7,808 nt of DNA from Planktotalea sp. (GTDB taxonomy: Bacteria; Pseudomonadota; Alphaproteobacteria; Rhodobacterales; Rhodobacteraceae). The notes beneath the pieces are model-generated. The model saw only the letters and a list, made by a program, of their open reading frames with translations. It searched no databases and was not told the DNA's origin. The stretch lies in assembly GCA_024645145.1 (NCBI GenBank), contig JAHEGL010000101.1, positions 1 through 7,808 on the forward strand, in the 5' to 3' direction. The translations under genes and the position numbers were made by a program. This document shows, piece by piece, positions 6,970 to 7,808 of this stretch. Position 1 is the stretch's first letter; the number at the start of each line of letters is the position of its first letter.

Positions 6970-7176
6970 ATGGCTGCAATCGATAGCACGCGCACAACAT
7001 ACGTCTCTGGCGGCGGGTTTTCCGCGCTTAGCAATCTCTTGGGCGCAATCTCCACATGGAATGACGCGCGCCAAACACGCAAGTCGCTCAACGCTCTCAG
7101 CACACGTGAGCTAGAAGATATTGGCCTGTGCCGTGGCGACATCGACGACGTTGCTCAAGGCACCTTCCATTTCTAA
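6970..7176 (+). CDS. Small DUF1127 (YjiS-like) protein
   Basis: The product has 68 residues from the ATG at 6970. The C-terminal half carries the DUF1127 motif: a basic stretch and then LNALSTRELEDIGLCRGDID (40-59), with ARQTRK before it. DUF1127 proteins are short, Arg-rich, common in alphaproteobacteria and often present in several copies. Some longer members have been tied to RNA turnover or phosphate/nutrient physiology, but no activity can be assigned to this one. The frame is open back to an ATG at 6844, adding 42 residues with no family likeness; AAGG nine bases before 6970 supports the shorter form. It is transcribed away from ruvC and ends 24 bases before a strong terminator. Confidence 0.85.
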   Translation: MAAIDSTRTTYVSGGGFSALSNLLGAISTWNDARQTRKSLNALSTRELEDIGLCRGDIDDVAQGTFHF

Positions 7177-7200
7177 ATACGCTCTTTCGTTTGGATGAAA

Positions 7201-7231
7201 AAAAGCCGCTGCATCATGCGCAGCGGCTTTT
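7201..7231. terminator. Bidirectional intrinsic terminator
   Basis: AAAAGCCGCTGC (7201-7212) and GCAGCGGCTTTT (7220-7231) pair perfectly over 12 bases, 8 of them a G/C-rich core, around a 7-base loop. On the plus strand the stem is followed by four T. On the minus strand it is followed by seven T (complement of 7198-7204), so it should work best against minus-strand transcripts. It lies between the convergent DUF1127 gene and the two small minus-strand genes and can serve both. Confidence 0.9.
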
Positions 7232-7270
7232 CCTTTGCGCGGATCAATGCGCAACTAGCCTTGGAAGCGA

Positions 7271-7483
7271 CTATCGTATGAGAGGTGCGATTCCTTGGAT
7301 GACCGCATTTGTGAGAGGATCAACACTGAGAAGAACTGATCCGATTTGCTCAACTATATTACCTGACGACAGAGCGGTGAGTTGCTCTTCGTAGGCTGTG
7401 AGCCCAAGATTCATGACCGCAAGCGCCTTGAAAATTGTTATTAGGACACCGAACAAAAGGATTAAACGTATAGGCGCGTCCAA
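7271..7483 (-). CDS. Unknown 70-residue protein with one membrane segment
   Basis: The frame starts at a TTG (7483) four bases beyond the stop codon of the 45-residue gene upstream. Residues about 5-23 (IRLILLFGVLITIFKALAV) form one predicted membrane helix. The rest is mildly amphipathic (EEQLTALSSGNIVEQIGSVL) and ends with IAPLIR; there is no Cys. The start is uncertain: the only in-frame ATG is at 7414, which would remove the whole membrane segment. An in-frame stop just before the TTG rules out a longer form. The close spacing suggests translation by coupling to the upstream gene. The terminator at 7201-7231 lies 40 bases downstream. I do not recognise the family; a small membrane protein is the most that can be said. 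Confidence 0.55.
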   Translation of the reverse strand: MDAPIRLILLFGVLITIFKALAVMNLGLTAYEEQLTALSSGNIVEQIGSVLLSVDPLTNAVIQGIAPLIR

Positions 7484-7486
7484 AGA

Positions 7487-7624
7487 CTACCGCGACTTTT
7501 TACGCGGAACAACCCGGATAAGACCGTTTTTATCAACGATCGTTGAGTACTGTGAGGTCGCCTGCCGTTGACTATCCGGCAACAGCACAAAACCAGTTTT
7601 TTTCTTAAGCAGAGAAACACCCAT
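7487..7624 (-). CDS. Unknown 45-residue basic microprotein
   Basis: The ATG at 7624 is preceded by a perfect AGGAGG five bases away (7630-7635), the best ribosome binding site in the window. The product of 45 residues starts MGVSLLKKKTGFVLLPDSQR and ends with VVPRKKSR. It has Lys/Arg clusters at both ends, no membrane segment and no Cys; the middle (STIVDKNGLIRVVP) looks like a short beta-hairpin. The clean binding site, promoter-like sequence upstream and tight coupling to the 70-residue gene support a real gene. It matches no family that I know. The basic ends could suit nucleic acid or membrane-surface binding, but that is a guess. Confidence 0.6.
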   Translation of the reverse strand: MGVSLLKKKTGFVLLPDSQRQATSQYSTIVDKNGLIRVVPRKKSR

Positions 7625-7629
7625 GACAG

Positions 7630-7635
7630 CCTCCT
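7630..7635 (-). promoter_or_regulatory. Consensus ribosome binding site of the 45-residue gene
   Basis: The minus strand reads AGGAGG five bases before the ATG at 7624. This is full Shine-Dalgarno complementarity, while the conserved genes of this window use partial sites. It is the main evidence that the short frame is translated. Confidence 0.75.
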
Positions 7636-7638
7636 AGT

Positions 7639-7656
7639 GATTGGCCCCCACCAATC
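7639..7656 (-). other. Leader hairpin before the microprotein ribosome binding site
   Basis: GATTGG (7639-7644) and CCAATC (7651-7656) are a perfect 6-base inverted repeat around a 6-base loop (TGGGGG on the transcript). The stem ends three bases before the AGGAGG, so it could affect ribosome access or be a DNA operator just downstream of the promoter. No T-run follows, so it is not a terminator. Confidence 0.4.
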
Positions 7657-7679
7657 GTACGCAACTTCTATGAATTTGA

Positions 7680-7709
7680 ATTATGGAGAAATCTGGGCAA
7701 ATGCGGCAA
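7680..7709 (-). promoter_or_regulatory. Sigma70-like promoter of the two-microprotein operon
   Basis: On the minus strand TTGCCG (7704-7709) and CATAAT (7680-7685) are 18 bases apart; they match the consensus at four and five of six positions. The predicted transcript start would leave a leader of roughly 50 bases with the hairpin at 7639-7656 before the ATG at 7624. This is inferred from sequence only. Confidence 0.45.
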
Positions 7710-7731
7710 CTTCGTCATAAATGGTCTAAAT

Positions 7732-7808
7732 TTAGTCCGCTTTGCGAAGTGTTAATGACGACCATTCACCAATCTCTTCACGATAGGTAAGATTGGTTCC
7801 AAAACCTG
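7732..7808 (-). CDS. Possible C-terminus of a gene running off the right edge
   Basis: From the right edge a minus-strand frame of 24 codons, ending LTYREEIGEWSSLTLRKAD, reaches a TAA at 7732-7734. The residue mix looks protein-like, but the stretch is too short to identify. A second minus-strand frame also stays open for 18 codons, to a TAA at 7752-7754. If the first is real, its stop lies within the palindrome CTAAATTTAG and 22 bases before the -35 of the microprotein promoter. Confidence 0.3.
   Translation of the reverse strand, partial: GFGTNLTYREEIGEWSSLTLRKAD

Noticed and set aside
7128..7394. 88-codon plus-strand frame after the DUF1127 gene
   Set aside because: It starts inside the DUF1127 gene and reads through the terminator hairpin; there is no ribosome binding site.
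7700..7789. 29-codon plus-strand frame from ATG 7700 with GGAGA upstream
   Set aside because: The spacing from GGAGA is long, the frame is very short, and it overlaps the minus-strand promoter and the possible partial gene.

Overview
The window looks like chromosomal DNA of an alphaproteobacterium, most likely a moderate-GC marine Rhodobacterales (Roseobacter-type). The basis is the style of the proteins (short-leader TolA with a Pro/Glu-rich linker, Arg-rich TolR N-terminus, short DUF1127 protein) and the gene order. This placement is by recognition only; no search was run.

Region 1 (1-6606, all on the minus strand, read right to left) is one dense gene block: ruvC, ruvA, ruvB, an unknown gene of 209 residues, ybgC, tolQ, tolR, tolA and tolB (tolB runs off the left edge). 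RuvC (Holliday-junction endonuclease) and RuvAB (branch-migration motor) resolve recombination intermediates. YbgC is a hotdog-fold thioesterase that commonly sits at the head of tol clusters. TolQ-TolR is the proton-driven inner-membrane motor, TolA the periplasm-spanning arm and TolB the periplasmic propeller that binds Pal; pal is expected beyond the left edge. Junctions are tight: ruvC/ruvA overlap by 4 bases, tolQ/tolR are 3 bases apart, tolR/tolA 10 and the unknown gene/ybgC 9. Only tolQ (about 114 bases) and tolB (110 bases) have leaders long enough for an internal promoter. The ruvCAB-ybgC-tolQRAB order is a known one (Pseudomonas has it); the extra gene between ruvB and ybgC is the unusual part.

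Region 2 (6607-6969) is a divergent intergenic stretch of about 360 bases. On the ruvC side it has a one-mismatch match to the alphaproteobacterial LexA box (GAAC-N7-GAAC), suggesting SOS control of ruvCAB. On the other side are short repeats upstream of a small plus-strand DUF1127 (YjiS-like) gene at 6970-7176.

Region 3 (7177-7808) starts with a strong two-way terminator at 7201-7231, on which the DUF1127 gene and a minus-strand pair of very small genes converge. The first of the pair codes for 45 residues, is basic, and has a perfect AGGAGG ribosome binding site. The second codes for 70 residues, has one predicted membrane segment, and seems to start at a TTG four bases after the first gene's stop. 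A sigma70-like promoter and a small hairpin lie upstream. I recognise neither protein. At the right edge there may be the last 24 codons of another minus-strand gene.

Most of the window is a conserved housekeeping block. The best candidates for something undescribed are the unknown gene inside the ruv-tol block and the two-microprotein operon at the right. I saw no tRNA, rRNA, CRISPR array, insertion sequence or phage gene.
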